DNA of 64,000 bases from Dechloromonas denitrificans (lineage in GTDB: Bacteria > Pseudomonadota > Gammaproteobacteria > Burkholderiales > Rhodocyclaceae): positions 234,628-298,627 of the forward strand of contig NZ_LODL01000007.1 in the NCBI RefSeq assembly GCF_001551835.1, written 5' to 3'. The translations under genes were made by a program, and so were the position numbers. A model generated the notes under the pieces. The model was not told where the DNA came from, ran no database searches, and saw nothing but the letters and a program-made list of their open reading frames with translations. Shown here piece after piece: positions 56,069-64,000 of the stretch. How positions within the stretch are numbered: the stretch's first letter is position 1; each line of letters starts with the position of its first letter.

Positions 56069-57367
56069 ATGAGCACTCGCGAACAGCAAATCGCCGCCCT
56101 CGAAAAAGACTGGGCTGAAAACCCCCGCTGGAAAGGCATCAAGCGCGGTTATTCCGCTGCTGACGTCGTCCGCCTGCGTGGTTCTTTCCAGGTCGAGCAC
56201 ACCCTGGCCCGTCGCGGCGCCGAAAAGCTGTGGGATCTGGTCAACAACACCCCCTACGTCAACTGCCTGGGCGCCCTGACCGGCGGTCAAGCCGTTCAGC
56301 AAGCCAAGGCCGGCATCAAGGCGATCTACCTGTCCGGCTGGCAAGTTGCTGCCGACAACAACGAATACGCTGCCATGTACCCGGACCAGTCGCTGTACCC
56401 GGTTGACTCCGTGCCGAAGGTTGTCGAGCGCATCAACAATGCCTTCAACCGCGCCGACGAAATCCAGTGGTCGAAGAACATCAACGCCGGCGATGCTGGT
56501 CACGTTGAATACCATCTGCCGATCGTGGCCGATGCCGAAGCCGGTTTCGGCGGCGTGCTGAACGCCTACGAACTGATGAAGGCCATGATCCGCGCTGGCG
56601 CTGCCGGCGTGCATTGGGAAGACCAACTGGCTTCCGTCAAGAAGTGCGGCCACATGGGTGGCAAGGTGCTGGTGCCGACCACCGAAGCCGTGCAGAAGCT
56701 GATCGCTGCCCGTATGGCGGCCGACGTCTATGGTGTGCCGACCCTGGTCATCGCCCGTACCGATGCTGAAGCGGCCGACCTGATCACCTCCGACTACGAC
56801 GACAATGACAAGCCGTTCCTGACCGGCGAGCGTACAGCCGAAGGCTTCTACAAGACCAAGAAGGGTCTGGAGCAGGCCATCTCCCGCGCCGTCGCTTACG
56901 CCGAGTACGCCGACCTAGTGTGGTGCGAAACCGGTACGCCGGATCTGGAATTTGCCCGCAAGTTCGCCGAAGCCGTACATGCCAAGCACCCGGGCAAGAT
57001 GCTGGCCTACAACTGCTCGCCGTCCTTCAACTGGAAGAAGAACCTGGACGATGCCACCATCGCCAAGTTCCAGCGCGAACTGGGCGCCATGGGCTACAAG
57101 TACCAGTTCATCACCCTGGCTGGCATTCACTCCATGTGGTACAACATGTTCGATCTGGCCCAGGACTACGCCAAGCGCGGCATGTCGGCCTACGTCGAGA
57201 AGGTTCAGGAACCGGAATTCGCTGCCCGCGACCGTGGCTACACCTTCGTCTCGCACCAGCAGGAAGTCGGCACCGGTTACTTCGACGACGTCACCACCGT
57301 GATCCAGGGTGGCAAGTCCAGCGTTACCGCGCTGACCGGCTCGACCGAAGAAGAACAGTTCCACTAA
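56069..57367 (+). CDS. aceA: Isocitrate lyase
   Basis: 432 residues, the E. coli AceA type. K-K-C-G-H at 191-195 holds the catalytic Cys193; [15 protein letters not shown] and W-E-D-Q-L-A-S-V are further hallmarks. It splits isocitrate to glyoxylate and succinate in the glyoxylate shunt. The partner malate synthase gene starts at 63448. A double hairpin follows the stop. Confidence 0.98.
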   Translation: MSTREQQIAALEKDWAENPRWKGIKRGYSAADVVRLRGSFQVEHTLARRGAEKLWDLVNNTPYVNCLGALTGGQAVQQAKAGIKAIYLSGWQVAADNNEYAAMYPDQSLYPVDSVPKVVERINNAFNRADEIQWSKNINAGDAGHVEYHLPIVADAEAGFGGVLNAYELMKAMIRAGAAGVHWEDQLASVKKCGHMGGKVLVPTTEAVQKLIAARMAADVYGVPTLVIARTDAEAADLITSDYDDNDKPFLTGERTAEGFYKTKKGLEQAISRAVAYAEYADLVWCETGTPDLEFARKFAEAVHAKHPGKMLAYNCSPSFNWKKNLDDATIAKFQRELGAMGYKYQFITLAGIHSMWYNMFDLAQDYAKRGMSAYVEKVQEPEFAARDRGYTFVSHQQEVGTGYFDDVTTVIQGGKSSVTALTGSTEEEQFH

Positions 57368-57383
57368 GCAACCGCTTTTGAAA

Positions 57384-57439
57384 TTGCTGCCCTACCGGGC
57401 AGCAACAAAGGCCGGCACTCATAAGGTGTCGGCCTTTTT
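57384..57439 (+). terminator. Tandem hairpins ending aceA
   Basis: First a 9-bp stem TTGCTGCCC / GGGCAGCAA with loop TACC (57384-57405), then GGCCGGCAC / GTGTCGGCC with a T5 run (57410-57439). The second is a rho-independent terminator; the first has no T run. Confidence 0.85.
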
Positions 57440-57494
57440 CACGTTGGCTGGGCAAGCATCCGGTGGAGCGAAAATTCGCCGCCGGAACAAGCAC

Positions 57495-57803
57495 TCAATC
57501 GATGCTGAAGTGCTTTTGGAGATTCGCCAGGTACAAGTTTTCTTTCGCTGCCTTGCTGCAGTTGCGCAATGCAACCGGCTTGCCTTTGGCCTGCTGCGAA
57601 TCGTGCAGGATCAGCAGCATGCCCAGCGCGGCGCTATCCAGGCTGGTCACGCCGGACAAATCAACATCGAAGCGTTGATCCCCGGTATCTGCTGCATGCT
57701 GCTTGATCTGCCCCATGAATTCCCTGTGGCAGGAAAAACCGAAGGGACCGACTATGTACAGGACTTTTTTTCCATGCGCCGAATTGCGCCACTCAATGCC
57801 CAT
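57495..57803 (-). CDS. STAS-domain protein (anti-sigma-antagonist-like)
   Basis: 102 residues with GGGAGA six bases upstream of the ATG. The STAS core is visible: I-V-G-P-F-G-F-S near the N-terminus, then R-F-D-V-D-L-S-G-V-T-S-L-D-S-A-A-L-G-M-L, where the Ser after Asp matches the phosphorylated Ser of SpoIIAA-like antagonists. No kinase, phosphatase or sigma partner lies beside it. It is convergent to aceA and divergent from the GGDEF-EAL gene. Confidence 0.82.
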   Translation of the reverse strand: MGIEWRNSAHGKKVLYIVGPFGFSCHREFMGQIKQHAADTGDQRFDVDLSGVTSLDSAALGMLLILHDSQQAKGKPVALRNCSKAAKENLYLANLQKHFSID

Positions 57804-58023
57804 TTCTCTCTCCCTGCTTGTTGCTTGTTATGACCGAACGATAAGCCTAGCAATTGCGGGTTGCAATATGATTAAACGCTTCGCTTGGCAACTGGCGATG
57901 AATGGCGGCAAAAACAGCAAAAACCTGTTGTATTCGGTACTCTATTTCAGTTTTTTTGCGATTAATAATATTCTTCTAAATAGCCGGAACAGGCCTCGGT
58001 GCATCGCTTAAAATGTTGACACA
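57804..58023. other. AT-rich intergenic region upstream of the GGDEF-EAL gene
   Basis: 220 bases, much AT-richer than the flanks. A 47-codon frame (57868-58011) has no good ribosome site and no recognisable similarity. I see no clear promoter for either neighbour. Confidence 0.4.
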
Positions 58024-61000
58024 TTGATAACTAGAAAGCTTCGCCAGTGGCGCGGAAAGCGCCAGCAGGCAAGCAGCGGGAACAGCCTCTTGCGTTCAAA
58101 CTCTGCTTCATCCGGTTTTTTCGTCACACTCGTTCGTCTTTGTGTTGTGGCCACCTTATGGCTGTCGCCCGGCGCCCACGCCCATGAAAATGGCGTTGTC
58201 CGCATCGGCATACTGGCTTTTCGGGATATCCAGTCGACCCATCAGCAGTGGTCAGCCCTGGAACGCTACCTGAGCGAAGAGATTGGCGCGCAGCAGTTCT
58301 CGGTCGTCCCGATGTATCTCGATGACCTCAGCCAGGCGGTGGCCGCCGGCGAAGTCGACTTCGTGCTGACCCAGCCCGAGCACTACGTGTTGTTGCGCGC
58401 CCGCCATGGCCTGGCGGCCGTGTCCACCTTGATGTCGATGGTCGGCGAGCAGCCGGTAGCGCAATTCGGCGGCGTGATCTTCACCCGGGCCGGGCGTCCG
58501 GATATCAACAGCCTGAGCGATGTGAAGGGCAAGACGGTCGCCTCGACCCACCAGAACTCGTTCGGCAGCTATCGCATCCAGCAATGGACCTTGCTGGAGG
58601 CCGGCCTGCGACTCCCCGCCGATCTGAAAAACGTCGTTTTTACCGGTGCACCGCAGGACCAGGTGGTCGAACAGGTGCTGCGCGGGCAAGTCGATGTCGG
58701 TTTCATTCGCAGCGGCCTGCTCGAATCCATGGCGCACGAAGGGCGGCTGGATCTGGCCGCGATCAAGGTGCTGAACCGGCAAACGGTCAGCGGCTTCCCT
58801 TTGCTGCTATCGACCGAGCTTTTCCCGGAATGGCCGTTCTCGGCCGCCCACGATGTGCCGGAACCGCTGATCAAGGCAGTGACGCTGGCCCTGCTGAAGA
58901 TCACACCGCAACACCCGACCGCGGTCAGCGGCAAGTTCTACGGCTTTTCGCCGCCCGCCGACTACAGCCGACTCGAATCGGTAATGCTGGCCTTGCGCGC
59001 CCACCCGGATCGCCTGGAACATTTCGATGCTCGCGACATTGTCGAAAAATACTCGCTGCAGGTTGCCGGCGGCTTGAGCGCCCTGCTCGGCCTGGCGCTG
59101 CTCGCCCTGTTCAAGCTGACCCGGTCGCGGCGCCAGATCGGGATCGCGTTGCGCGAACGGGCCAGCCTGCTCGACAGCCTCGGCGAAGGGGTCTATGGCA
59201 TCGATCCGGCCGGCCGCTGCACCTTCATCAATCCGAAAGGGCTGGAAATGCTCGGCTGGACGAGCGAGGAGATCATCGGCTTCGACCAGCACCGGCTGTT
59301 TCACCATTCCAAGCCGGACGGCTCGCCTTACCCGCATGCCGACTGCCCGATGTACCAGACCTTGCACGACGGCAAGCGGCGCCAGGGCGAAGAGTGGTTT
59401 TTCCGCAAGGACGGCCAAGGCTTCCCGGTGCAATACTCGGTGACGCCGATCGCCGAGCAGGCCGGCCATGACGGTGCGGTGATCACCTTCCGCGACATTT
59501 CAGAGGCCCGCAAGGCCGACGAGTTGATGCGCATCGCCGCCATCGCCTTTGAAACGCAGGAGGCGATGGTCGTCACCGACGCCCGCAGCCAGATCCTGCG
59601 GGTCAACCGCGCTTTCAGCGAAGTGACCGGCTACAGCCCGGCCGAAGCGATCGGCCAGACGCCTGCGCTGCTCAAGTCCGGCTACCACGAGGACAGTTTT
59701 TACCAGGAGATGTGGGCGACGCTGAAGGAACAGGGCTTCTGGCGCGGCGAGATCTGGAATCGCCGGAAAAACGGCGAGATCTACCCGGAATGGCTGACCA
59801 TCTCGGCCGTTCGCGGCGCGCAGGGCGACGTGACGCATTATGTCTCCTCCTTCCTCGACATCACACAACGCAAGGAAGCCGAGGAGCAGATCCAGTTCCT
59901 CGCCCTCTACGACCCGCTGACCCACCTGCCCAACCGTCGCCTGCTCAACGAGCGCCTGGCCAAGGCGGTGGCCGCCAGCGGCCGCCAGCGCCGCCATGCC
60001 GCGCTGCTGTTCATCGATCTCGACAATTTCAAGATGATCAACGACTCGATGGGTCACGACATCGGCGACCTGCTGCTGCGCCAGGTCGCGCTGCGCCTGC
60101 GCGACTCGGTGCGCAGCAACGATACGGTAGCCCGCCTCGGCGGCGACGAGTTCGTCATCCTGCTCGAAGAACTGAGCCCGAAGATCCACGAGGCAACGGC
60201 CCAGATCGAGCACATCGCCCAGAAGATGCTGGACGCGCTCGGCCGGCCCTACAAGTTCGGCGAGTTCTCCCACCATTGCACGGCCAGCATCGGGGCGATT
60301 CCTTTCATGGACGCCGGCGAAACCATCGAAAGCCTGCTCAAGTCGGCCGACATGGCGATGTACAAGGCCAAGGCGGCCGGCAAGAATCGCCTGTTCTTCT
60401 TCGATCCGGCGATGCAGACCGAAGTCGAAACCCGCGCCGCCCTCGAACGGGATTTGCGCCAGGCCCTGCTCGAACAGCAATTCGTCCTCTACCTGCAGCC
60501 GCAGGTCGATCAGTTTGCCCAAGTGCTCGGCGCCGAAGCGCTGATCCGCTGGCAGCACCCGAAACGCGGCCTGATTGCGCCGGCCGAGTTCATCCAGGTG
60601 GCCGAGGAAACCGGCCTGATCCTGCCGATCGGCCAGTGGGTACTCGAAGAAGCCTGCCGCCAGCTCGCCCGCTGGAAAAACCAGGCCGCGACCGCATCAC
60701 TGACGCTGGCGATCAATGTCAGCGCCCTGCAATTCCGCAACAGCGCCTTCATCGACGACGTGGCGCGCGCCATTGGCGAAGCCGGCGCGCCGGCCAGCCA
60801 GCTGAAGCTGGAGATCACCGAATCGCTGCTGCTCGAAGACATCGACGGCACCATCACGCGCATGCAGACCCTGAAAAGCGAACTCGGCGTCGGCCTGTCG
60901 CTCGATGACTTCGGCACCGGCTACTCGTCGCTGAGCTATCTGAAGCAACTGCCGCTCGACCAGATCAAGCTCGACCGCAGTTTCGTCAGCGACATCGACC

Positions 61001-61200
61001 GCAACCCGAACGATGCGGCAATTGCCGAAGCCGTCATTGCCCTCGGCCGCTCCTTTGCGATCAGCGTCATTGCCGAAGGCGTCGAAACCGATGAGCAACG
61101 CGCAGCGTTGCTGGCCCGCGGCTGCCATGCCTTCCAGGGCTTTCTCTTCGGCCGGCCGGGGCCGATCGCCGAATTCCCGGTCGGCCAGAGCGGCCGTTAA
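58024..61200 (+). CDS. PhnD-like periplasmic sensor fused to PAS-PAS-GGDEF-EAL
   Basis: 1058 residues from a TTG (no ATG or GTG is better placed). A basic start and hydrophobic segment (about 31-53, ending A-H-A-H) export a phosphate/phosphonate-binding-like domain (about 57-310: V-R-I-G-I-L-A-F-R-D, D-V-K-G-K-T-V-A-S, V-D-V-G-F-I-R-S-G). A transmembrane helix near 346-366 leads to two PAS domains (about 380-500 and 505-625). The GGDEF domain has G-G-D-E-F near 705 with an R-S-N-D inhibitory site five residues upstream. The EAL domain has A-E-A-L-I-R-W near 837, L-D-D-F-G-T-G-Y-S-S-L and A-E-G-V-E-T. Both catalytic sites look intact, so net activity cannot be predicted. Confidence 0.92.
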   Translation: MITRKLRQWRGKRQQASSGNSLLRSNSASSGFFVTLVRLCVVATLWLSPGAHAHENGVVRIGILAFRDIQSTHQQWSALERYLSEEIGAQQFSVVPMYLDDLSQAVAAGEVDFVLTQPEHYVLLRARHGLAAVSTLMSMVGEQPVAQFGGVIFTRAGRPDINSLSDVKGKTVASTHQNSFGSYRIQQWTLLEAGLRLPADLKNVVFTGAPQDQVVEQVLRGQVDVGFIRSGLLESMAHEGRLDLAAIKVLNRQTVSGFPLLLSTELFPEWPFSAAHDVPEPLIKAVTLALLKITPQHPTAVSGKFYGFSPPADYSRLESVMLALRAHPDRLEHFDARDIVEKYSLQVAGGLSALLGLALLALFKLTRSRRQIGIALRERASLLDSLGEGVYGIDPAGRCTFINPKGLEMLGWTSEEIIGFDQHRLFHHSKPDGSPYPHADCPMYQTLHDGKRRQGEEWFFRKDGQGFPVQYSVTPIAEQAGHDGAVITFRDISEARKADELMRIAAIAFETQEAMVVTDARSQILRVNRAFSEVTGYSPAEAIGQTPALLKSGYHEDSFYQEMWATLKEQGFWRGEIWNRRKNGEIYPEWLTISAVRGAQGDVTHYVSSFLDITQRKEAEEQIQFLALYDPLTHLPNRRLLNERLAKAVAASGRQRRHAALLFIDLDNFKMINDSMGHDIGDLLLRQVALRLRDSVRSNDTVARLGGDEFVILLEELSPKIHEATAQIEHIAQKMLDALGRPYKFGEFSHHCTASIGAIPFMDAGETIESLLKSADMAMYKAKAAGKNRLFFFDPAMQTEVETRAALERDLRQALLEQQFVLYLQPQVDQFAQVLGAEALIRWQHPKRGLIAPAEFIQVAEETGLILPIGQWVLEEACRQLARWKNQAATASLTLAINVSALQFRNSAFIDDVARAIGEAGAPASQLKLEITESLLLEDIDGTITRMQTLKSELGVGLSLDDFGTGYSSLSYLKQLPLDQIKLDRSFVSDIDRNPNDAAIAEAVIALGRSFAISVIAEGVETDEQRAALLARGCHAFQGFLFGRPGPIAEFPVGQSGR

Positions 61201-61210
61201 GGCAAGGCCG

Positions 61211-61247
61211 GCGGTCGACTGCCTGAAAAGGGCAATTTTCAGCGCCC
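61211..61247. repeat. Dispersed intergenic repeat, copy B
   Basis: GCGGTCGACTGCCTGAAAAG followed by GGCAATTTTCA and GCGCCC matches the copy at 45379-45415 closely over about 36 bases. It lies just after the stop of the GGDEF-EAL gene. Confidence 0.6.
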
Positions 61248-61263
61248 GCTTGCCGGCCGGCCC

Positions 61264-61617
61264 CTACACCGAGGGCCGCGTCCACATCCAGGCCAGCACG
61301 CCGGCACCGACCGCGCCGGGCAACCAGCGCCACGGCTCGGGCAAGCCGAACCAGCCGCTCACGGCACTGATCGCCAGCATCCCGCTGGCAGCGTATTTCG
61401 CCACTTTCGGGATCGCCCGGTGATCGCGCCAGGCGCGGATTGCCGGCCCGGCGGTCGGGTGCGCCAGCAACCTGGCCTCCCACTCCGGATGCGAACGGGC
61501 GAAGAAATAGGCGGCGAGCAGCAGGAAAGGTGTCGTCGGCAAGAGTGGCAGCACCGCGCCGACCACGCCCAGGGCGACCGACAGCAGACCGAGAGCACGA
61601 TAGACCGGTGTTTTCAT
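61264..61617 (-). CDS. DUF454 (YbaN-like) membrane protein
   Basis: 117 residues with three or four hydrophobic helices. The YbaN/DUF454 pattern is clear: L-G-L-L-S-V-A-L-G-V-V-G-A-V-L-P-L-L-P-T-T-P-F at the N-terminus, then F-F-A-R-S-H-P-E-W-E and W-R-D-H-R-A-I-P-K-V-A-K. Function unknown. It follows the LysR gene by ten bases on the same strand. Confidence 0.9.
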   Translation of the reverse strand: MKTPVYRALGLLSVALGVVGAVLPLLPTTPFLLLAAYFFARSHPEWEARLLAHPTAGPAIRAWRDHRAIPKVAKYAASGMLAISAVSGWFGLPEPWRWLPGAVGAGVLAWMWTRPSV

Positions 61618-61627
61618 CGGGTGCAGC

Positions 61628-62530
61628 CTAGCGCAATTCCCAGTAGCTCGGCCGGCCGTAGGTTTCCTTCAGCAGGTCGATGAACAGCCGGACGCGCAGC
61701 GGCAGATGCCGGCGTTGCGGGAAGACGGCGTAGATGCCGAGCGGTGGCGCCTGCCAGGCATCGAGCACCGAGGTCAGCCGCCCCTCCTTCAGGTCCTGCC
61801 CGACCTCCCACAGCGAACGCCAGGCCAGGCCGCGCCCGGCCAGCGCCCATTCATGCAGCACCGCGCCGTCGTTGCATTCGAAAGCCCCGTTCACCTTCAG
61901 CGTTTCGACCTCGCCGCTGACCGGGTTGCGAAACAGCCAGCCGCGCTGCTGGCCGAGCGACAGGCAGTTGTGGCCGGCGAGGTCGGCCGGCTCGCGCGGC
62001 ACGCCATGGGCGACCAGATAGGCCGGGCTGGCCACCACCATGCGGCGCATTTCGCCGAGGCGGACGCTGACCAGGCTGGAATCGGTCAATTCGCCGATGC
62101 GGATGGCGCAGTCGATGTTTTCATTGACCAGGTCGACCAGGCGATCGCTGAGGTTCAGATTGACCCGAACCTCCGGGTTGGCCAGCATGAAATCGCCGAC
62201 CAGCGGTGCCACGTGCCGCCGACCGAAGCCGGAGGGCGCCGAAATACGCAACTGGCCGCTGGCCCGCACGCTGCCCAGCGAGACGGCAGCCTCGGCATTG
62301 GCCAGATCGTTGAGCACTTTCTGGCAATCCTCGAGAAAGGCCTGGCCTTCGAAAGTCAGCGTCAGCTTGCGCGTTGTCCGCACCATCAGGCGCACGCCCA
62401 GCCTGGCCTCCAGGGCATCCAGCCGGCGGCCAATGATCGCCGGCGTCACCCCTTCCTGGCGGGCTGCGGCCGACAGACTGCCGCGTGTCGCGACATTGAC
62501 AAAGGCCGTGATCTGCTTGAAGGAGGACAT
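61628..62530 (-). CDS. LysR-family transcriptional regulator
   Basis: 300 residues. The N-terminal helix-turn-helix is typical (F-V-N-V-A-T-R-G-S-L-S-A-A-A-R, then R-R-L-D-A-L-E-A-R-L-G-V-R-L), and the effector domain has L-R-I-S-A-P-S-G-F-G-R-R-H-V. It most resembles the AaeR/DmlR-type LysR group. It is divergent from the TauE-family exporter gene and probably regulates it. Confidence 0.93.
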   Translation of the reverse strand: MSSFKQITAFVNVATRGSLSAAARQEGVTPAIIGRRLDALEARLGVRLMVRTTRKLTLTFEGQAFLEDCQKVLNDLANAEAAVSLGSVRASGQLRISAPSGFGRRHVAPLVGDFMLANPEVRVNLNLSDRLVDLVNENIDCAIRIGELTDSSLVSVRLGEMRRMVVASPAYLVAHGVPREPADLAGHNCLSLGQQRGWLFRNPVSGEVETLKVNGAFECNDGAVLHEWALAGRGLAWRSLWEVGQDLKEGRLTSVLDAWQAPPLGIYAVFPQRRHLPLRVRLFIDLLKETYGRPSYWELR

Positions 62531-62537
62531 TCGCTTT

Positions 62538-62594
62538 ATACCTCAGGTAAAAGAATCTTCGCCAAAACGCCGGCTTATTTTATCTCTCAAGTAA
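62538..62594. promoter_or_regulatory. Two similar sites in the LysR-TauE divergent region
   Basis: ATACCTCAGGTAA (62538-62550, containing the palindrome TACC-TCA-GGTA) and ATCTCTCAAGTAA (62582-62594) agree at 10 of 13 positions and are 44 bases apart, about four helical turns. They are candidate binding sites of the adjacent LysR regulator. Confidence 0.5.
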
Positions 62595-62642
62595 CAATAG
62601 AATCCAATTCATCCGCTAACCACGCCCTTCAGGCCATCCACA

Positions 62643-63425
62643 ATGCAAACCACCGAAATGCTCCTCGTCGGTGCCGGCGCTTTCCTCGCCGGCGGCATGA
62701 ACGCCATGGCCGGCGGCGGTACCTTTTTCTCCTTTCCCGCCCTGCTCGCCGCCGGCGTACCACCGGTCATGGCCAACGCCAGCAACACCGTCGGCCTCTG
62801 TCCGGCCAGCCTGGTCAGCGCCTGGGCCTATCGTCGCGAAGCCTTGCGCCATGGCAAATGGGCCCTGCTGCTGGTCGCCGTCTCGCTACTCGGCGGCATC
62901 GCCGGCGGCCTGTTGCTGCTCGCCACCAGTAACGAATCCTTCTCGCGCCTGATTCCCTGGCTGCTGCTGATCGCCACCGCCCTGTTCGCCTTCAGCGGCC
63001 AGTTCTCGCGCCTGATCAAATGGGCCAAGGGCCGGCTGGGCGGTGACGTCAGCGTGCGCAACCCGGGCGGCCCGGGCGGCGCCCTGTTCCAGCTCGTGGT
63101 CGCCATCTATGGCGGCTTCTTCGGCGCCGGGATGGGCATCCTGACGCTGGCCGCGCTGTCCATCCAGGGCTTCGAGGACATTCAGGAAATCAATGCGCTG
63201 AAGAACCTGACCTCCGGCATCAACTATTTCGTTTCATCGACCACCTTCATCATCGCCGGTGCAGTCAGCTGGCCGCACACCACGGTCATGCTGATCACCG
63301 CGATGGCCGGCGGCTATGCCGGCGCCTCGGTCGCCCGCCGCCTGCCCGCCATCTGGCTGAAGCGGCTGGTGATCGCCGTCGGCGCCAGCCTGACCGTCAT
63401 CTATTTCATCAAGACCTACGCTTAA
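62643..63425 (+). CDS. TauE/SafE-family (TSUP) membrane transporter
   Basis: 260 residues, about eight transmembrane helices. The N-terminal G-A-F-L-A-G-G-M-N-A-M-A-G-G-G and N-A-S-N-T-V-G-L motifs and the repeat G-G-F-F-G-A-G-M-G-I-L are TSUP signatures. Such proteins move sulfite, sulfoacetate or other organic anions; the substrate is not evident. It faces the LysR regulator and precedes aceB by 22 bases. Confidence 0.9.
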   Translation: MQTTEMLLVGAGAFLAGGMNAMAGGGTFFSFPALLAAGVPPVMANASNTVGLCPASLVSAWAYRREALRHGKWALLLVAVSLLGGIAGGLLLLATSNESFSRLIPWLLLIATALFAFSGQFSRLIKWAKGRLGGDVSVRNPGGPGGALFQLVVAIYGGFFGAGMGILTLAALSIQGFEDIQEINALKNLTSGINYFVSSTTFIIAGAVSWPHTTVMLITAMAGGYAGASVARRLPAIWLKRLVIAVGASLTVIYFIKTYA

Positions 63426-63447
63426 CCTTCAACCTAAGGAGCTTTCC

Positions 63448-64000
63448 ATGAGCCTCAACCTTCCGCAAGGCGTGCAAATCACCGGCGACATCAAGCCGGG
63501 TTACGAATCCGTCCTCACCTTCGAAGCGCTCGAACTGGTCGCCAAGCTGCACCGCGCCTTCGAAGCCCGCCGCCAGGAACTGCTCAAGGCCCGCGTCGTC
63601 CGCCAGGCCCGCATCGATGCCGGCGAAATGCCGGACTTCCTGCCGGAAACCAAGCACATCCGCGAAGGCGACTGGAAGGTCGCACCGATCCCGCCGGCCC
63701 TGCACTGCCGTCGTGTCGAAATCACCGGGCCGGTCGAAGCCAAGATGATCATCAACGCCTTCAATTCGGGCGCCGATTCCTACATGACCGACTTCGAGGA
63801 CTCCAATTCCCCGAACTGGGACAACCAGATCCAGGGCCAGATCAACCTGTACAAGGCGATCCGCCGCGAACTCTCGTTCAAGGGCGAGAACGGCAAGGAA
63901 TACAAGCTGAACGACAAGATCGCCACCCTGCAGATCCGTCCGCGCGGCTGGCACCTCGACGAAAAGCACGTGCTGGTCGACGGTCAGCGCGTCGGCGGCG
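63448..64000 (+). CDS. aceB: Malate synthase A, 3' truncated by window edge
   Basis: The ATG at 63448 has a perfect AAGGAG six bases upstream; 184 residues are visible before the window ends, out of about 530 expected. F-L-P-E-T-K-H-I-R, Y-M-T-D-F-E-D-S-N-S-P and R-P-R-G-W-H-L-D-E are malate synthase A signatures, including part of the glyoxylate/Mg-binding region. It condenses glyoxylate and acetyl-CoA to malate, completing the shunt with aceA. Confidence 0.95.
   Translation, partial: MSLNLPQGVQITGDIKPGYESVLTFEALELVAKLHRAFEARRQELLKARVVRQARIDAGEMPDFLPETKHIREGDWKVAPIPPALHCRRVEITGPVEAKMIINAFNSGADSYMTDFEDSNSPNWDNQIQGQINLYKAIRRELSFKGENGKEYKLNDKIATLQIRPRGWHLDEKHVLVDGQRVGG

Noticed and set aside
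57868-58011. A 47-residue AT-rich ORF before the GGDEF-EAL gene
   Set aside because: No ribosome site, no similarity, no coupling to a neighbour; possible but unsupported.
58016-58044. TTGACA as -35 of a promoter for the GGDEF-EAL gene
   Set aside because: No -10 hexamer follows at 16-18 bases, and it overlaps the assumed start codon region.

Overview
The window is a single chromosomal segment of a high-GC betaproteobacterium. The ilvI-ilvN-ilvC-pssA-leuA order, the lspA-fkpB-ispH block behind ribF-ileS, the dxs-folE2 pair, soxYZ, the DUF3619/DUF3106 genes and many cyclic-di-GMP proteins fit Rhodocyclales (Dechloromonas/Azonexus-like). That placement rests on gene content and was not tested by phylogeny. 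No rRNA, tRNA, insertion sequence, prophage or CRISPR array was seen. Coding density is very high and only one gene-free stretch exceeds 300 bases (55743-56068).

Layout. 1-6.6 kb: end of a type IV pilus minor-pilin operon (pilW partial, pilX, pilY1), closed by a strong bidirectional terminator. 6.6-12.2 kb (minus): ribF-ileS-lspA-fkpB-ispH. 12.4-13.4 kb: a diguanylate cyclase. 13.4-18.6 kb: amiC and tsaE (minus), queG (plus), then a sulfurtransferase (sseA), two small proteins and a DMT transporter (minus). 18.7-24.2 kb: an orphan Rieske oxygenase (minus), xseB-ispA-dxs (isoprenoid precursors), folE2 and a cysteine-cluster protein. 24.2-26.2 kb (minus): rpsP-rimM-trmD-rplS. 26.3-29.6 kb: a PilZ-like protein, a YihY/BrkB membrane protein, a WrbA-type quinone reductase and DUF2069. 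29.7-35.4 kb (minus): branched-chain amino acid genes with pssA. 35.5-37.4 kb: an unstudied-looking sigma-factor operon (sigma, DUF3619, DUF3106, RDD). 37.4-45.3 kb: lptFG (minus), then pepA-holC-small gene-valS-membrane protein. 45.4-48.9 kb (minus): a PabB-PabC fusion, tusA and a BepA-like periplasmic protease. 48.9-53.9 kb: moaC, soxYZ, cspA (minus), clpS-clpA, rraA. 53.9-64 kb: a chemoreceptor with a C-terminal sensor, aceA, a STAS protein, a PhnD-PAS-PAS-GGDEF-EAL protein, DUF454, a LysR regulator facing a TauE-type exporter, and the start of aceB.

Functional themes. Essential housekeeping (translation, envelope, isoprenoid, amino acid and folate synthesis) alternates with surface and signalling genes: pilus tip adhesin, two diguanylate cyclase/phosphodiesterase proteins, a PilZ-like effector, a chemoreceptor and STAS proteins. 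Both glyoxylate-shunt genes lie here about 6 kb apart; aceA has a well-formed promoter with a perfect palindrome abutting its -35 box. Least explained are the sigma/DUF3619/DUF3106/RDD operon, the PilZ-like protein, apparent non-canonical starts of the sigma factor (CTG) and PabB-PabC (possibly ATA), insertions in PilY1, and a dispersed intergenic repeat at about 45.4 and 61.2 kb.
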